The notes below the pieces were generated by a model. The model did not search any database. It was given only the letters and a program-made list of their open reading frames with translations, and had not been told where the DNA came from. A DNA stretch of 41,704 bases from an uncultured Flavobacterium sp. (GTDB taxonomy: Bacteria; Bacteroidota; Bacteroidia; Flavobacteriales; Flavobacteriaceae): assembly GCF_946481155.1 (NCBI RefSeq), contig NZ_CAMLMK010000013.1, positions 1 to 41,704 on the forward strand. The letters run 5' to 3'. The translations under genes were made by a program, and so were the position numbers. Positions 17,113-26,918 of this stretch are shown piece after piece (position 1 is the stretch's first letter; each line of letters opens with the position of its first letter).

Positions 17113-20100
17113 TTAAAAAATTAGCTTTCTGTTTATCAGCGCTCCGTTTTCAAGCTTTATTTTCACAAACAATGCCTGATTGGAATGCGGTATGGCGGAG
17201 ATAATAACTTCGTTTTTACCACTATTTTTTTTCTCATACAATGCCCTTCCTAAAACATCATGAACACTTATTTCTGAAATTTTTTCAGATGCATTCAGAT
17301 GGATTCCGGCATCATCTCCAAAGACCGTGACAGTATTTGTTGCACTAAAATCATCAGTACTTAATAATTCATCTCTAAAAACCAATTCAAATCGATTATT
17401 GAACGTTCCTTGCTGAGCAAAGAAAGTATAAGGCGACTGCTTAATATTATGTCTGGCAGCATTGAGATTGTCCTTTACGAAGACATCCTGATTCGCAAAC
17501 AAACCATCAACAGCAAACAGGGAGATGGAATAATTACCTGCAGCCGGTATCTGAACGCCCAGCTGCACCGTATTCGTATCGGAAAAAGGAAGTCCAAACG
17601 CCTGAATGGCCAGTGGATCCTCGTTAACATAAGTGTAAATCCTCTGAGAATTGGTTTCTACTTTTGTATAGCTGTCAAACAACCAGTCTTTTTGGTTTGT
17701 GGCACCCTCAACATAGGCAATTAGTGTCCGGTCTGAATTTTGGTTGCTATTTACTAAATCTAACCAAATTCGGTTTTTCTGAATCGCCGTTTCTGTTCTG
17801 TAGAATTGGCTGTTATCGTTTGTTTTACCTCTTAAAGCATTATTAAAAGTAACGTTACTGTTAGTAGCAGCCCCATCATGCATTGTAACAAAGAACCCTT
17901 GTCCTCCGGCGATAAAACCATTAAAACCGGTCGGCCCACTTAGTGTTCCTGTTCCGTTGTATACTATGAAATCGTTTGCTGTATAATTTGAAGCATAATT
18001 CCCGTAAAAAGGATTCGAGGTACTGCTTGAAGGAAGGGTACTGTGTGTCCAGATCCGCACGGTACCTTCTATAACAGCGCTGTTCAGATTAAGAAATGCT
18101 AAGGCACTGATTGCAGAAGGATAAGGATTTCCGACTAAGTTCAGGTTATCATCAAATTTTGTGATGCTCCCGCCATTAGTCCCGACAAAATTAGCGGTAT
18201 AGTTTCCTCTTGAAACCGGCATGGAAATCACACCGTTATTAGGCACGCCATTAGTAAATGCAGCTGTGAAATTTTGAGCGGCGGTATCATTGAAATTACT
18301 TGGCCCGCGCACAATATAGCCTCTTCCGGGAGACATCACTTGGCCCGACGCGCTTACCCAATATCCGGCACCGCCATTTGGATTGGCAAAGGTAGGATCC
18401 CATTTAAAGATATTTTGCGAAGGTGTCAGGGGTGAAATATTGTCTGTGGTAAAACCGGCAACCGGTGACGACCAAAACACATAATCATGCAAACGCATTG
18501 AAGCGGTTCTTTCATAGGTAATATTCCCGGTATTGACTGCAATATCATTTTCCTGAATTAGTGAGCCGTTGTTTTTTACGTTTAAAACACCATTAACCGT
18601 TAGTTCATTTTCAACCCATACGTAATTGGCATCGTTTATGTTCAATGTAAAGCCATTGTTTACGATCATTTTACAGCATTCTATATTCCCTGATGCAGCG
18701 GTATTATAATTTCCGTTAATAACGGCTATTTTACTTGTATTGGGAACGCCATTACTCCAGGCAACACCATCCCAAATAGTTGATTCCGAGCATTTTGAAA
18801 CTAGCAGGATGTCGTCAATTGCCATATCTGACCTTTCCAGATAACCGGTAATGCCCCTTATTCTTATTTTTATGGTTTCACCGACAAAAGCATTCAGATC
18901 GATTGTTGCTTTGAGCCACTGATTTCCTTTATCTCCATAAAAAGGAGTACTGTAATCTTTGTACCAGACTCCGTTTGAAAATATATCAACGTGCAGGCTT
19001 CCCATGGAATCACCATACATATGATAGGCAAATTCAAAGTTATAATCCTGATCCAAAAGAATACACTGGCTTTCCAAAATTGCGGTTTGGGCCCGGCAAC
19101 TACTTGCTTCAAGATAAGCATATTTTCCAGCCGCTGTGCCGGGATTATAATCGACATCCGGTCCGGTATTCGCTGTTGGGGTCCCGCCGATGTCAATTCG
19201 CCAGTCAATGTTATCTTGTGTTCCGTTTGTTAAATTAGTCCATAGTCCCGTAATATTACAAACACCGGCTCCACAATTCGACGTGGTACCGCATGCCGTT
19301 TGTGTTTCAAAATTTTGATTAAAACCCGTAGCGATAGTTCCTCCGCTTATCTGAACGGCGTAGATTTTAGAGACCACATCCGAACCAAAAGAGTTGGTTG
19401 CGGTAAGCTCAATTGTATAGTTTCCCGAGGCATTAAATATTACTTGCGGGTTCTGAGAAGTAGCGGTTGTCCCATTTGCAAAACTGAAGGTAGCAGGACT
19501 AATAGACCAGGACCAGGACGTTGGAGCAAAATCAGAATTATCTGTTAACGGAAAAACGGCATCAACACATCCCACGGTATTTTCCATTTCAAAACAGGCT
19601 ACAGGCACAGTATTTCCGGGATCTTTTAAATCGCTGACCCAAAGTCCTTGTCCGTAGGTGGCAGCATACAATTTACTGTTGCATTCCACTGTACTGTAAT
19701 GTATTTCAAGTTCGGTAATTTCCACATTGGAGAGTCCGGTCGAATAACTGGTCCAATTTGCCATACTGTTATCCCTGTAGTAAACACCAACATCCATACC
19801 CACATACATGGCTCCCACAGGACTGGACTTATCAATAACTATAGTGCTTAACGGAATTGCCGGCAATGTCCCGGAAAAATCAACCCAGTTGACACCCGCA
19901 TTTACCGATTTATATATTTTATTTCCAATGGCTACATAGATAATATCAGGATTTGCCGGATCGATTTCAATATCCTTTGGCACCGATGCCACTGGAAGCG
20001 TAGCAGTTAAATCTGTCCATGTTGGACTGGCCGCTAAAGCATCTGTAGATTTGTAAAACTTGTTCGTCCCATTTCTGGACACATACACAACGTTACTGTT

Positions 20101-21909
20101 AGAAGGTGCAATAGCCAGATCTACAAGAGTTGAAGTCCCTGGAAATGCAGAAATTTGCGTCCAGACATTGGTCGCTCTAACATCAGTATTTCGCCAAACG
20201 TTTGCGTAACCGGCAAGCATTGTGTTGCTGTTATTAGGATCTAATTTATACGGCGTTACCCAGGGACCGGCTTCTCCAATTGAACTGGCAATATTTCCTG
20301 AAAAAGAGCTCCCTCCATTAGTGGATCTTCTGATATCCCCATTGTATAGGGAACCATACATGAACGTATCGCTAAGAGGATCAATGGCACATTCCATCCC
20401 ATCACCTCCTATGGTCGTAACAAATCCTGATTCTCTGCCTATCCCCGTTCCGTTATCCTGATAACCGTTAATCACTACATCGTGATTTTGTTGCGAAACA
20501 CCAATTTTATAGAGCTGGGCAATGGCCAAACCACTACTGATGTCATTCCATTTCACGCCGTTGTTTGTCGAATAATACAAACCACCGTCATTACCGTTGT
20601 ATAACGCATTAGTGTGCGGGGAAAATTCTAATACATGCTGGTCGGCATGCACTCCGTCAATCCCTCCACTTGGCGATACCCAGTATGAAGCGCAAGTCAA
20701 TGCAACGCCTCCGTTAACCGACTTCCAAAGGTTCACTCCTCCTGTATAAATTATATCCGCATTGGTAGGATCTGCCGCAATAACTAAATCATACCAGGCC
20801 TGACTTGCAGTATCACTGCCATTTGTAGGATACCCTAAAATATTAGGTGTTGTGGCTTGCGTGGCAAAATTTGTACCACTATCCGTGGATTTGTATATAC
20901 CTATTAATCCGGTGCCACCCCCTGCCAGTAAGTACACCCAATTAGGCTGATTAGCAGAAACGGCTAATGCTATTCGCTGTGCGCCGGCCGGAACACCGCT
21001 GGTGATTTCCGCCCAATTGACACCCCCGTTAGTGGATTTAAAAAATTTTGTTCCGGAGGCATAAACAATACTGGAATTCGTAGGATGAAAAGCGATGTCT
21101 TTGGGGTTAGTTGTCATTCCTGCAGTAGCGACCCAGTTAGCCCCTCCATCGGTTGTTCTGTATATCGTATTATTGGATGCCGCAGCAAGTAAAATATTTG
21201 CATTGCCGGGATTGATAATAAGTTCATTAATGGTTCTGTTACCCATTCCTATATTGTGCGCCAACCAGGTCTGCCCTCCATCAGTACTTCTCCAGACACC
21301 ATATCCTGGGGAATCTCCTGCATCCCTGTCGCCGGTACCAATGTAAATAATATCCGGATTCGTGGGATGAACAACAATACTGGATACGCCAAGTCTTGTT
21401 AATCCAACAGAATATTCCGTCCAGGTAACGCCTTTATCTGTAGTTTTCCAAATCCCTCCCGCAGGAGCTCCGGCAAAGATTGTATTTGGATCCGTAGGAT
21501 GAAAAGCAATACAGGTTATACGACCATTACCATTCATCTGGCCCGTGCCGTTTGCAGGTCCGTAAACAGGTCCGACAATTTCCCAATTACCGGTTCCGGA
21601 TGCGTATCTGTTAGCTGCGTTTTGATTCAAATATTTTTGATACTCATTCAGGACGTAACCATCGGGAGGAAAATTTCCGTCAGCATCAACTCTCTGGGAC
21701 CAATAATATTCCCATCTTTTGAATTGCTTGATACCGCGGCCTTTGGGTAATTGTTTAGCATCCTGAACATACTCGTTGTAGTATTTGTTGAAATCCGATA
21801 CGATTTCATTGAAGTTGCCGGTTCTGGCCGACATCTGTTGCTGCCAATTGTCCTGGGCAGCCACGATTGTGGTGAATAGCAATAATGCTATAATCTTAAA
21901 AAAATTCAT
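17113..21909 (-). CDS. Secreted T9SS protein with BNR/sortilin-like propeller, PKD and MAM-like domains
   Basis: A 1598-residue precursor. The signal peptide ends near 'TTIVAAQ'. Residues from about 110 to 760 carry many Asp-box/BNR repeats ('TTDKGVTW', 'STDGGQTW', 'TTDGGANW', 'STNGGVNW', 'SVNAGVNW'), as in sortilin/VPS10-like or xyloglucanase-like beta-propellers. A PKD-type domain lies at about 770-865 ('FNASGNYTIELTATNSFG'). A MAM-like domain follows at about 870-1040 ('DIDWRI'-like region, 'MAIDDILLVS'). From about 1045 it shares the long C-terminal block of the other two large proteins and ends in a T9SS sorting domain ('ISVHDVLGRALYEKK', 'LINRKLIF'). It should be surface-bound or secreted. 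A catalytic role is not evident; recognition of glycans or proteins is a fair guess. Confidence 0.88.
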   Translation of the reverse strand: MNFFKIIALLLFTTIVAAQDNWQQQMSARTGNFNEIVSDFNKYYNEYVQDAKQLPKGRGIKQFKRWEYYWSQRVDADGNFPPDGYVLNEYQKYLNQNAANRYASGTGNWEIVGPVYGPANGTGQMNGNGRITCIAFHPTDPNTIFAGAPAGGIWKTTDKGVTWTEYSVGLTRLGVSSIVVHPTNPDIIYIGTGDRDAGDSPGYGVWRSTDGGQTWLAHNIGMGNRTINELIINPGNANILLAAASNNTIYRTTDGGANWVATAGMTTNPKDIAFHPTNSSIVYASGTKFFKSTNGGVNWAEITSGVPAGAQRIALAVSANQPNWVYLLAGGGTGLIGIYKSTDSGTNFATQATTPNILGYPTNGSDTASQAWYDLVIAADPTNADIIYTGGVNLWKSVNGGVALTCASYWVSPSGGIDGVHADQHVLEFSPHTNALYNGNDGGLYYSTNNGVKWNDISSGLAIAQLYKIGVSQQNHDVVINGYQDNGTGIGRESGFVTTIGGDGMECAIDPLSDTFMYGSLYNGDIRRSTNGGSSFSGNIASSIGEAGPWVTPYKLDPNNSNTMLAGYANVWRNTDVRATNVWTQISAFPGTSTLVDLAIAPSNSNVVYVSRNGTNKFYKSTDALAASPTWTDLTATLPVASVPKDIEIDPANPDIIYVAIGNKIYKSVNAGVNWVDFSGTLPAIPLSTIVIDKSSPVGAMYVGMDVGVYYRDNSMANWTSYSTGLSNVEITELEIHYSTVECNSKLYAATYGQGLWVSDLKDPGNTVPVACFEMENTVGCVDAVFPLTDNSDFAPTSWSWSISPATFSFANGTTATSQNPQVIFNASGNYTIELTATNSFGSDVVSKIYAVQISGGTIATGFNQNFETQTACGTTSNCGAGVCNITGLWTNLTNGTQDNIDWRIDIGGTPTANTGPDVDYNPGTAAGKYAYLEASSCRAQTAILESQCILLDQDYNFEFAYHMYGDSMGSLHVDIFSNGVWYKDYSTPFYGDKGNQWLKATIDLNAFVGETIKIRIRGITGYLERSDMAIDDILLVSKCSESTIWDGVAWSNGVPNTSKIAVINGNYNTAASGNIECCKMIVNNGFTLNINDANYVWVENELTVNGVLNVKNNGSLIQENDIAVNTGNITYERTASMRLHDYVFWSSPVAGFTTDNISPLTPSQNIFKWDPTFANPNGGAGYWVSASGQVMSPGRGYIVRGPSNFNDTAAQNFTAAFTNGVPNNGVISMPVSRGNYTANFVGTNGGSITKFDDNLNLVGNPYPSAISALAFLNLNSAVIEGTVRIWTHSTLPSSSTSNPFYGNYASNYTANDFIVYNGTGTLSGPTGFNGFIAGGQGFFVTMHDGAATNSNVTFNNALRGKTNDNSQFYRTETAIQKNRIWLDLVNSNQNSDRTLIAYVEGATNQKDWLFDSYTKVETNSQRIYTYVNEDPLAIQAFGLPFSDTNTVQLGVQIPAAGNYSISLFAVDGLFANQDVFVKDNLNAARHNIKQSPYTFFAQQGTFNNRFELVFRDELLSTDDFSATNTVTVFGDDAGIHLNASEKISEISVHDVLGRALYEKKNSGKNEVIISAIPHSNQALFVKIKLENGALINRKLIF

Positions 21910-21932
21910 TTTTGGGTAGTTTTTGGGTTGGT

Positions 21933-21940
21933 CAAATATA
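21933..21940 (-). promoter_or_regulatory. -7 promoter box of the BNR/PKD/MAM T9SS gene
   Basis: TATATTTG on the minus strand matches TAnnTTTG and lies 23 nt before the ATG at 21909. The rest of the 223-base divergent gap to 22133 is A/T-rich. For the + gene only a poor box (TAGCTTCG, 22094-22101) is seen. Confidence 0.5.
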
Positions 21941-22132
21941 AAAAAACATTCTATATCTCACTCATTTACAACACTTTTTAAGTATATAAAAATTTCTCTG
22001 GTTTTTAACAACAAAAACCTCAGCCTCCAGAACACTATAAATACCCAGAACTGCAACAAAAATGCGCGCAACAGAAATTAGAAGAAAATTTACTAGCTTC
22101 GCTTTCTGAACAAACACAACTTTTTAATCGTA

Positions 22133-24091
22133 ATGAGAACCAAAAAGCAAAAGTTTTTCCTCTTTCTGAAAATCTTCGCGGTACTGCTGGTACTGATTTT
22201 TGGCGGTATTTATCTCTTCCGTGATACGCTGTTGCAAAAAGCGATTGCCAAGGCTGAAGCTAAATTCGACACCCGGTACGATTGTCATTTTTCGGTTAAG
22301 AAAGCAGCATTTGACGGAATTTCAGGCGTTGAACTTCATGATATTATTCTGATTCCAAAACAGGCCGATACGCTTCTGGCAGTAAAAAAAATAAAAACAA
22401 GCTATAATATTTTCGCATTGCTTACCGGCGACCTTCAGCTGAAAAGCATGGAAATGAGCAATGGCTTCATCCAATTGGTAAAAAACAAAAATGGCCGGAA
22501 TTTCGACGCCTTCCTGAAAAGGGATACCACCGAAAAATCAGATGAGAAACGCAATTATGCCCGACTCGCTTACCGCCTTCTCAACAAAGCCCTGAATCTT
22601 GTCCCGACAGAAATGAAACTCGAGAATCTGTCCCTCCGTATGGACGATATGGGCCGAAAAGTGACACTGCACATGAATGATCTTCAACTGCAAGACCATC
22701 AGTTATTAACCTCCATCAATGTAAAAACCAATACCTTTTCGCAAAACTGGAACATCAAAGGCTTTGCCGATCCCCGTGATAAAAAAGCCGATCTGAAATT
22801 CAGCAGCAGCGATACTTCCAAAATACAGTTGCCTTATATTGATGAGCGGTTCGGACTCAAATCCAGTTTCAACAACATTCACGTCAAACTGGACAAGCTG
22901 GAAATGGAAGGCGGCGAACTGCACATCGACGGCTTCACTTCGATTGAAAACCTTACGATCAATCATCCGAAAATCGCCAAAAAAGATGTAATCGTTAAAA
23001 ATGCCCGATTCGATTACCGTTTTCTGCTGGGTCGTGATTTTATTTCGATTGACAGCGCTTCTTCGGCACAGCTTAACAGTATCAAAGTACATCCGTTTGC
23101 CGAATACAACACTGAAGAAGACACTATTTACAAGCTGAAAATCGACATCCCGAAAATGAAGGCGCAGGATTTCATCAACTCGCTTCCGCAAGGTTTGTTC
23201 ACCAATGTGGAAGGAATGCTGGCCGATGGCAATTTCGATTATAAGCTCAACTTCTTATACAATAAAAAGAAACCGAACGCCGTGGTTTTCGACAGCAGGC
23301 TGAACAAGGAAAATCTGAGGATAAAGAAATTCGGACAGGCTAATCTGGCCATGCTGAACGAGCAGTTTACCTATCGCGCGATTGAAAATGGCGTACCGCA
23401 ACGCCCGATCTTAGTAGGTTCCGCCAATCCAAATTACACTCCGCTGAACGAAATCTCGCCTTATCTGGAAAAAGCCGTTTTGACTAATGAAGACCCCTCT
23501 TTTTTTCGTCATCGTGGTTTTATCAATGAAGCGTTCAAGCAATCAATCGTAAAAAATATCCGCACCAAAAAATTCTCCCGCGGCGCAAGTACGATCAGCA
23601 TGCAGTTGGTGAAAAACGTTTTCCTGACGCGGGAAAAAACGCTTTCGCGGAAGCTGGAAGAAATACTTTTGGTTTATATCCTGGAGAACAACCGTATCGC
23701 ATCAAAATCAAGAATGCTCGAAGTATATTTCAATGTGATTGAATGGGGACCGAATGTGTATGGCATCCATGAAGCGGCGCAGTTTTATTTCCAGAAAGAT
23801 CCCAGAGATTTATCGCTGAACGAATGCCTTTATCTGGCTTCAATCGTTCCGAAACCCAAGAAATTCATGTGGCAGTTTGACAATGAAGGCAACCAGAAAC
23901 CGTATGCAGAAAAAAACCAAAAATACATTAGAAACCTGATGCTACGTCGCGCTTTGATCACTTCGGAAGATACCATTGGTGAGTCGGCTCCGATTGTCAT
24001 TTCCGGCCGGGCACGTTCGCTCCTGAAACTGAAAGTAGTGCAGGATTCCATTCCTTCGGATTCACTGATGGTGGATGAGTTTGATTTTTAA
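22133..24091 (+). CDS. AsmA-like protein fused to a GT51 peptidoglycan transglycosylase domain
   Basis: A 652-residue protein with one N-terminal membrane anchor ('IFAVLLVLIFGGIYLF'). Residues of about 40-400 look AsmA-like: beta-rich with 'LQLKSMEMSNGFIQLVKNK' and 'NGRNFDAFL'. Residues of about 440-600 are a GT51 glycosyltransferase: E453 in 'NEDPSFFRHRGF', 'RGASTISMQLVKNVF', E510 in 'LSRKLEEILLVYILE', and 'EVYFNVIEWGPNVYGIHEAA'. GT51 enzymes polymerise lipid II glycan chains at the outer face of the inner membrane. No transpeptidase domain follows; the chain ends about 50 residues later. It differs from MtgA by its large N-terminal part and from class A PBPs by lacking the transpeptidase. 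The gene is monocistronic. Confidence 0.85.
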   Translation: MRTKKQKFFLFLKIFAVLLVLIFGGIYLFRDTLLQKAIAKAEAKFDTRYDCHFSVKKAAFDGISGVELHDIILIPKQADTLLAVKKIKTSYNIFALLTGDLQLKSMEMSNGFIQLVKNKNGRNFDAFLKRDTTEKSDEKRNYARLAYRLLNKALNLVPTEMKLENLSLRMDDMGRKVTLHMNDLQLQDHQLLTSINVKTNTFSQNWNIKGFADPRDKKADLKFSSSDTSKIQLPYIDERFGLKSSFNNIHVKLDKLEMEGGELHIDGFTSIENLTINHPKIAKKDVIVKNARFDYRFLLGRDFISIDSASSAQLNSIKVHPFAEYNTEEDTIYKLKIDIPKMKAQDFINSLPQGLFTNVEGMLADGNFDYKLNFLYNKKKPNAVVFDSRLNKENLRIKKFGQANLAMLNEQFTYRAIENGVPQRPILVGSANPNYTPLNEISPYLEKAVLTNEDPSFFRHRGFINEAFKQSIVKNIRTKKFSRGASTISMQLVKNVFLTREKTLSRKLEEILLVYILENNRIASKSRMLEVYFNVIEWGPNVYGIHEAAQFYFQKDPRDLSLNECLYLASIVPKPKKFMWQFDNEGNQKPYAEKNQKYIRNLMLRRALITSEDTIGESAPIVISGRARSLLKLKVVQDSIPSDSLMVDEFDF

Positions 24092-24114
24092 TACCATTGG
24101 TGAGTTAAAAGAAA

Positions 24115-24215
24115 TTAACCGCAAAGAACACAAAGAAGGCGCAAAGTTCGCAGTGCAAATTCTTCAAAACCGATGTTATAAATCCGTTTACAATCCGCGT
24201 CATCCGCGTTCCATA
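24115..24215. repeat. Intergenic quasi-repeats (CAAAG and ATCCG words)
   Basis: The gap between the convergent GT51 and LytTR genes holds CAAAG words at 24122, 24131 and 24142, followed by ATCCG words near 24182, 24193 and 24202 ('aatccgcgtcatccgcgtt'). No gene or clear terminator hairpin is seen. The sequence resembles phrase-like repeats I associate with intergenic DNA of flavobacteria. Confidence 0.45.
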
Positions 24216-24227
24216 TATTACCATTTC

Positions 24228-24977
24228 CTATTTAAAATTCCGCAGAAAATCTTCTTTATAGGTAGGCGACACTTCAATTTCCGCACCGTCGTTCAGCATC
24301 ACGGAACCGCCTTTATTGTAGGATTTCACGAAATTCACGTTGATGATGTGCGATTTGTGTACGCGTAAAAAAGGAAAAGGCAAAATTTCCGTGAAGTGCT
24401 TCAGGAAGCGGCAGACCATCTTCTTACTCCCATCGGACAAATATAAATCAGTGAAGTTACCATTGCCCCGGAGGCGTACAATATCTTCCATTTTCACTAC
24501 TTCAAAACCTTCCAAAGTTGGCAGAATCACCTGTTGTTTCTCGGGTTTTGTCTCCCGGAAATTCTCGACTATGATTTTGTTCCGGTTGAAAAGCTCGTTG
24601 TTCAGAATGTGTTGCTGTACTTTATTTACGGCGACAATCAATTCTTCAATACTGATAGGCTTTAACAGATAATAAGCTGCGCTTTGGTTCAGGGCTTTTA
24701 ATGAATATTCGGAAAACGCGGTCACAAAAATCGTTTCGAACTGCAGATCCTTACAGGCTTCCAGCACGTCAAAGGCATTCCCGAAAGGCATTTCCACATC
24801 CAGAAAAACCAGCTGCGGCATAACTTCGTGCAATAATGGGACGGCTTCTTTAATATTCTGCGCTTCGCCGACAACTTCTACCTGTGGGCAATATTTACTC
24901 AGGTAATTCTTGAGCACTTCGCGGGCGGCGGCTTCGTCTTCCACAATTACGGCGCGTATTTTCTGTAAGGTCATCAT
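24228..24977 (-). CDS. LytTR-family response regulator
   Basis: A 249-residue two-component regulator. The receiver domain (about 8-125) has the acidic pair E13/D14, phosphoacceptor D60 in 'LVFLDVEMP', T86 and K106 in 'YYLLKPIS'. A LytTR DNA-binding domain follows at about 150-249 ('DIVRLRGNGNFTDLYLSDG', 'FLRVHKSHIINVNFVKSY'). It starts inside the histidine kinase gene (ATGA overlap, 24977-24974), so the two are translationally coupled and form a cognate pair. Likely targets are nearby genes; the divergent toroid/VWA pair is a candidate. Confidence 0.95.
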   Translation of the reverse strand: MMTLQKIRAVIVEDEAAAREVLKNYLSKYCPQVEVVGEAQNIKEAVPLLHEVMPQLVFLDVEMPFGNAFDVLEACKDLQFETIFVTAFSEYSLKALNQSAAYYLLKPISIEELIVAVNKVQQHILNNELFNRNKIIVENFRETKPEKQQVILPTLEGFEVVKMEDIVRLRGNGNFTDLYLSDGSKKMVCRFLKHFTEILPFPFLRVHKSHIINVNFVKSYNKGGSVMLNDGAEIEVSPTYKEDFLRNFK

Positions 24978-26800
24978 GGTTTGTCAAGCAGGGGAAAAGT
25001 GATTTCTACTAAGGTTCCGGTCGTTCCGCCGTTTTTTTCGGTTAGCGAAAATGCAATTTTTGATTTGTACAATTCGTTCAGAAGGCTGATTCTTTCTTTG
25101 GTATTGGTAAGACCGCGCGACTGGTGTACTTTCTGGTTTCGGGTTTTGAGCTCGGCGCTTTTGGTCAGGCCGATGCCGTCATCATCAATCAAAACCGAAA
25201 TCCTGTTGTCTTTGATTCCGAAGCTCAGCTGCAGCAGGCCTTTGGTTTCCCGATAGCGCAAGCCATGCCAGATCGCGTTTTCCAGATGCGGCTGAATTAA
25301 CATGTTAGGTACGAAAGTCGTTTCCGTATCCAGATTTTCATCTACAATAATCTCATAATCGAATTTGTCCTGAAAACGCAGGTGTTCCAAATCGAGGTAT
25401 TTCTTCAGTTGCCCTATTTCGCTGCTCAGGCTGATGAAATCCTTATTCGAATTTTCCATCATGTTGCGCATCAGGTGCGAATACGAGGTCAGGTATTTAT
25501 TGGCTTCGAGTTCCTTGTTCTGTGAAATGAACTGGTTGACGCTGTTTAAGCTGTTGAAAATAAAATGCGGGTTCATCTCACGGCGCAGCGACTGGAGGGC
25601 AATTTCTTTATTCTTAGTCTTAATGGAAAACAGCACTTTTACTATCAGTCCGAAAAACAGCAGCAGCAAGGCAATCGATCCCATTAGGAAATAATTGAAG
25701 GTGTTTTTCTTGGAAATGAGCTCGTCTTTCAGTGCTTTTTCTTTCTCGAGCTGGCGGATTTTCTCTTCGGTGATCTGGAACGCTTTGGTGTCAATCAGCG
25801 AGCTGTCGTTTCTGATCAGCTTGTCGAAATCCTGGAAAAAATGCTCGTATAGCGCAATGCTTTCCTTGTCTCTTCCGTTCGATTTATAATACTGCAATAA
25901 TTGCGTTAAACTGTTTTTTACCTCATCGGTTTTTCCCTGCTGCGTTGCTAAACCATAAGCCTTTTGTAATGCAGCGATTGCTTTTTCAGGTTCGTTTTTC
26001 CTGAAATAGATGGTAGCCAATGACTGCAATTGCTTGATTTGCGTATCGTAATCATTTCTGCTTTGGGCTTCAGACAACAACTTTTCATTGATGTTAATCG
26101 CTTTACTGAATTGATTATCGGAAGCATATACTTTCGCAATTTCGTTCTTCAGCTTCACCACTTCTTCCGGCTTGTCTTTCGAATAGGAAATCGCTTTTTC
26201 ATAGCTTTCGATGGCGACTTCCTTATTTCGCTGCTGAAGGCTTACTTCCGCCTGTTGTACGTAGGCATCGGCAACTTCGGCTTTTTTATCTGCCTTTTCA
26301 AGCAGCTGAATATTGGACTGTACGAAAGACGATTGCGCTTCCGGATTGTTCAGGTTGCGCAGACGGTTGGCATCATTCATGTTGATCTGGACCGCCTCTT
26401 TATCCGCAGCCCCGACTCCTGCAGCTTCGTAGTTTTTAATTGCTAATCCAACTTTATTTTGGGATTCCTGCACTTTTGCCAGGCTTCGGGTCACCCTGGT
26501 TTTATCTGTTGTCCGCTTTAGTTTCGTATAGGTAAATAATGCTTTTTTCAGGTATTCTTCGGCTTTGGCATTGTCGCCTTTTTCCCTGAATCCTTCGGCC
26601 AACTTCTCATAATTCTTAGCGATGTTCACCTCATCATTTGCATCCAGCGACTCTTTCAGGTCATCGGCTGCCCTGCTTATTTTATAGGAAGCGGCCTTTT
26701 TCTTTCCTTCAGCCGCCGGGAGAATAGTATCCTGCGCCGAAGCCTCAATCCCGAAGCCCAGCAACAATAATCCGCATAATACCATTCCTTTCAACTGCAT
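24974..26800 (-). CDS. LytS/YehU-type sensor histidine kinase with TPR sensor region
   Basis: A 608-residue kinase. A signal peptide (ending near 'EASAQ') sends residues to about 360 into the periplasm. This part is built of TPR repeats ('AKNYEKLAEGFREKGDNAKAEEYLKKAL' type) and is followed by a coiled segment. One membrane helix lies at about 370-390 ('FLMGSIALLLLFFGLIVKVL'). The cytoplasmic part holds the His_kinase (LytS-type) box with H412 in 'MNPHFIFNSLNS', then an HATPase_c domain ('PHLENAIWHGLRY', 'DDDGIGL'). 'AAGGAT' upstream of the ATG is a rare candidate ribosome-binding site here. A TACATTTA box lies 18 nt before the start. It forms an operon with the LytTR regulator. Confidence 0.93.
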   Translation of the reverse strand: MQLKGMVLCGLLLLGFGIEASAQDTILPAAEGKKKAASYKISRAADDLKESLDANDEVNIAKNYEKLAEGFREKGDNAKAEEYLKKALFTYTKLKRTTDKTRVTRSLAKVQESQNKVGLAIKNYEAAGVGAADKEAVQINMNDANRLRNLNNPEAQSSFVQSNIQLLEKADKKAEVADAYVQQAEVSLQQRNKEVAIESYEKAISYSKDKPEEVVKLKNEIAKVYASDNQFSKAININEKLLSEAQSRNDYDTQIKQLQSLATIYFRKNEPEKAIAALQKAYGLATQQGKTDEVKNSLTQLLQYYKSNGRDKESIALYEHFFQDFDKLIRNDSSLIDTKAFQITEEKIRQLEKEKALKDELISKKNTFNYFLMGSIALLLLFFGLIVKVLFSIKTKNKEIALQSLRREMNPHFIFNSLNSVNQFISQNKELEANKYLTSYSHLMRNMMENSNKDFISLSSEIGQLKKYLDLEHLRFQDKFDYEIIVDENLDTETTFVPNMLIQPHLENAIWHGLRYRETKGLLQLSFGIKDNRISVLIDDDGIGLTKSAELKTRNQKVHQSRGLTNTKERISLLNELYKSKIAFSLTEKNGGTTGTLVEITFPLLDKP

Positions 26801-26918
26801 AACATCCTTATTTATTTCTAAATGTAAAGTAAAATATTTAAAAACGCTTTTCCTAATCCTTTCACCAAGTCAAAAACCCGTTTCACCCATTCTGCAAAAA
26901 AAGCAGGCTTTCCGTGAA

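Noticed and set aside
22706..23191. A 161-residue frame opposite the AsmA/GT51 gene
   Set aside because: A shadow of a well-supported gene with intact motifs; no recognisable protein features.
24115..24215. CRISPR-like repeat array
   Set aside because: The words are only 5 bases long, irregularly spaced and degenerate; no repeat-spacer pattern and no cas genes.
26030..26446. A 138-residue + strand frame inside the histidine kinase gene
   Set aside because: Antisense of the TPR region, which has a clear signal peptide, TPR, kinase and ATPase order on the other strand.
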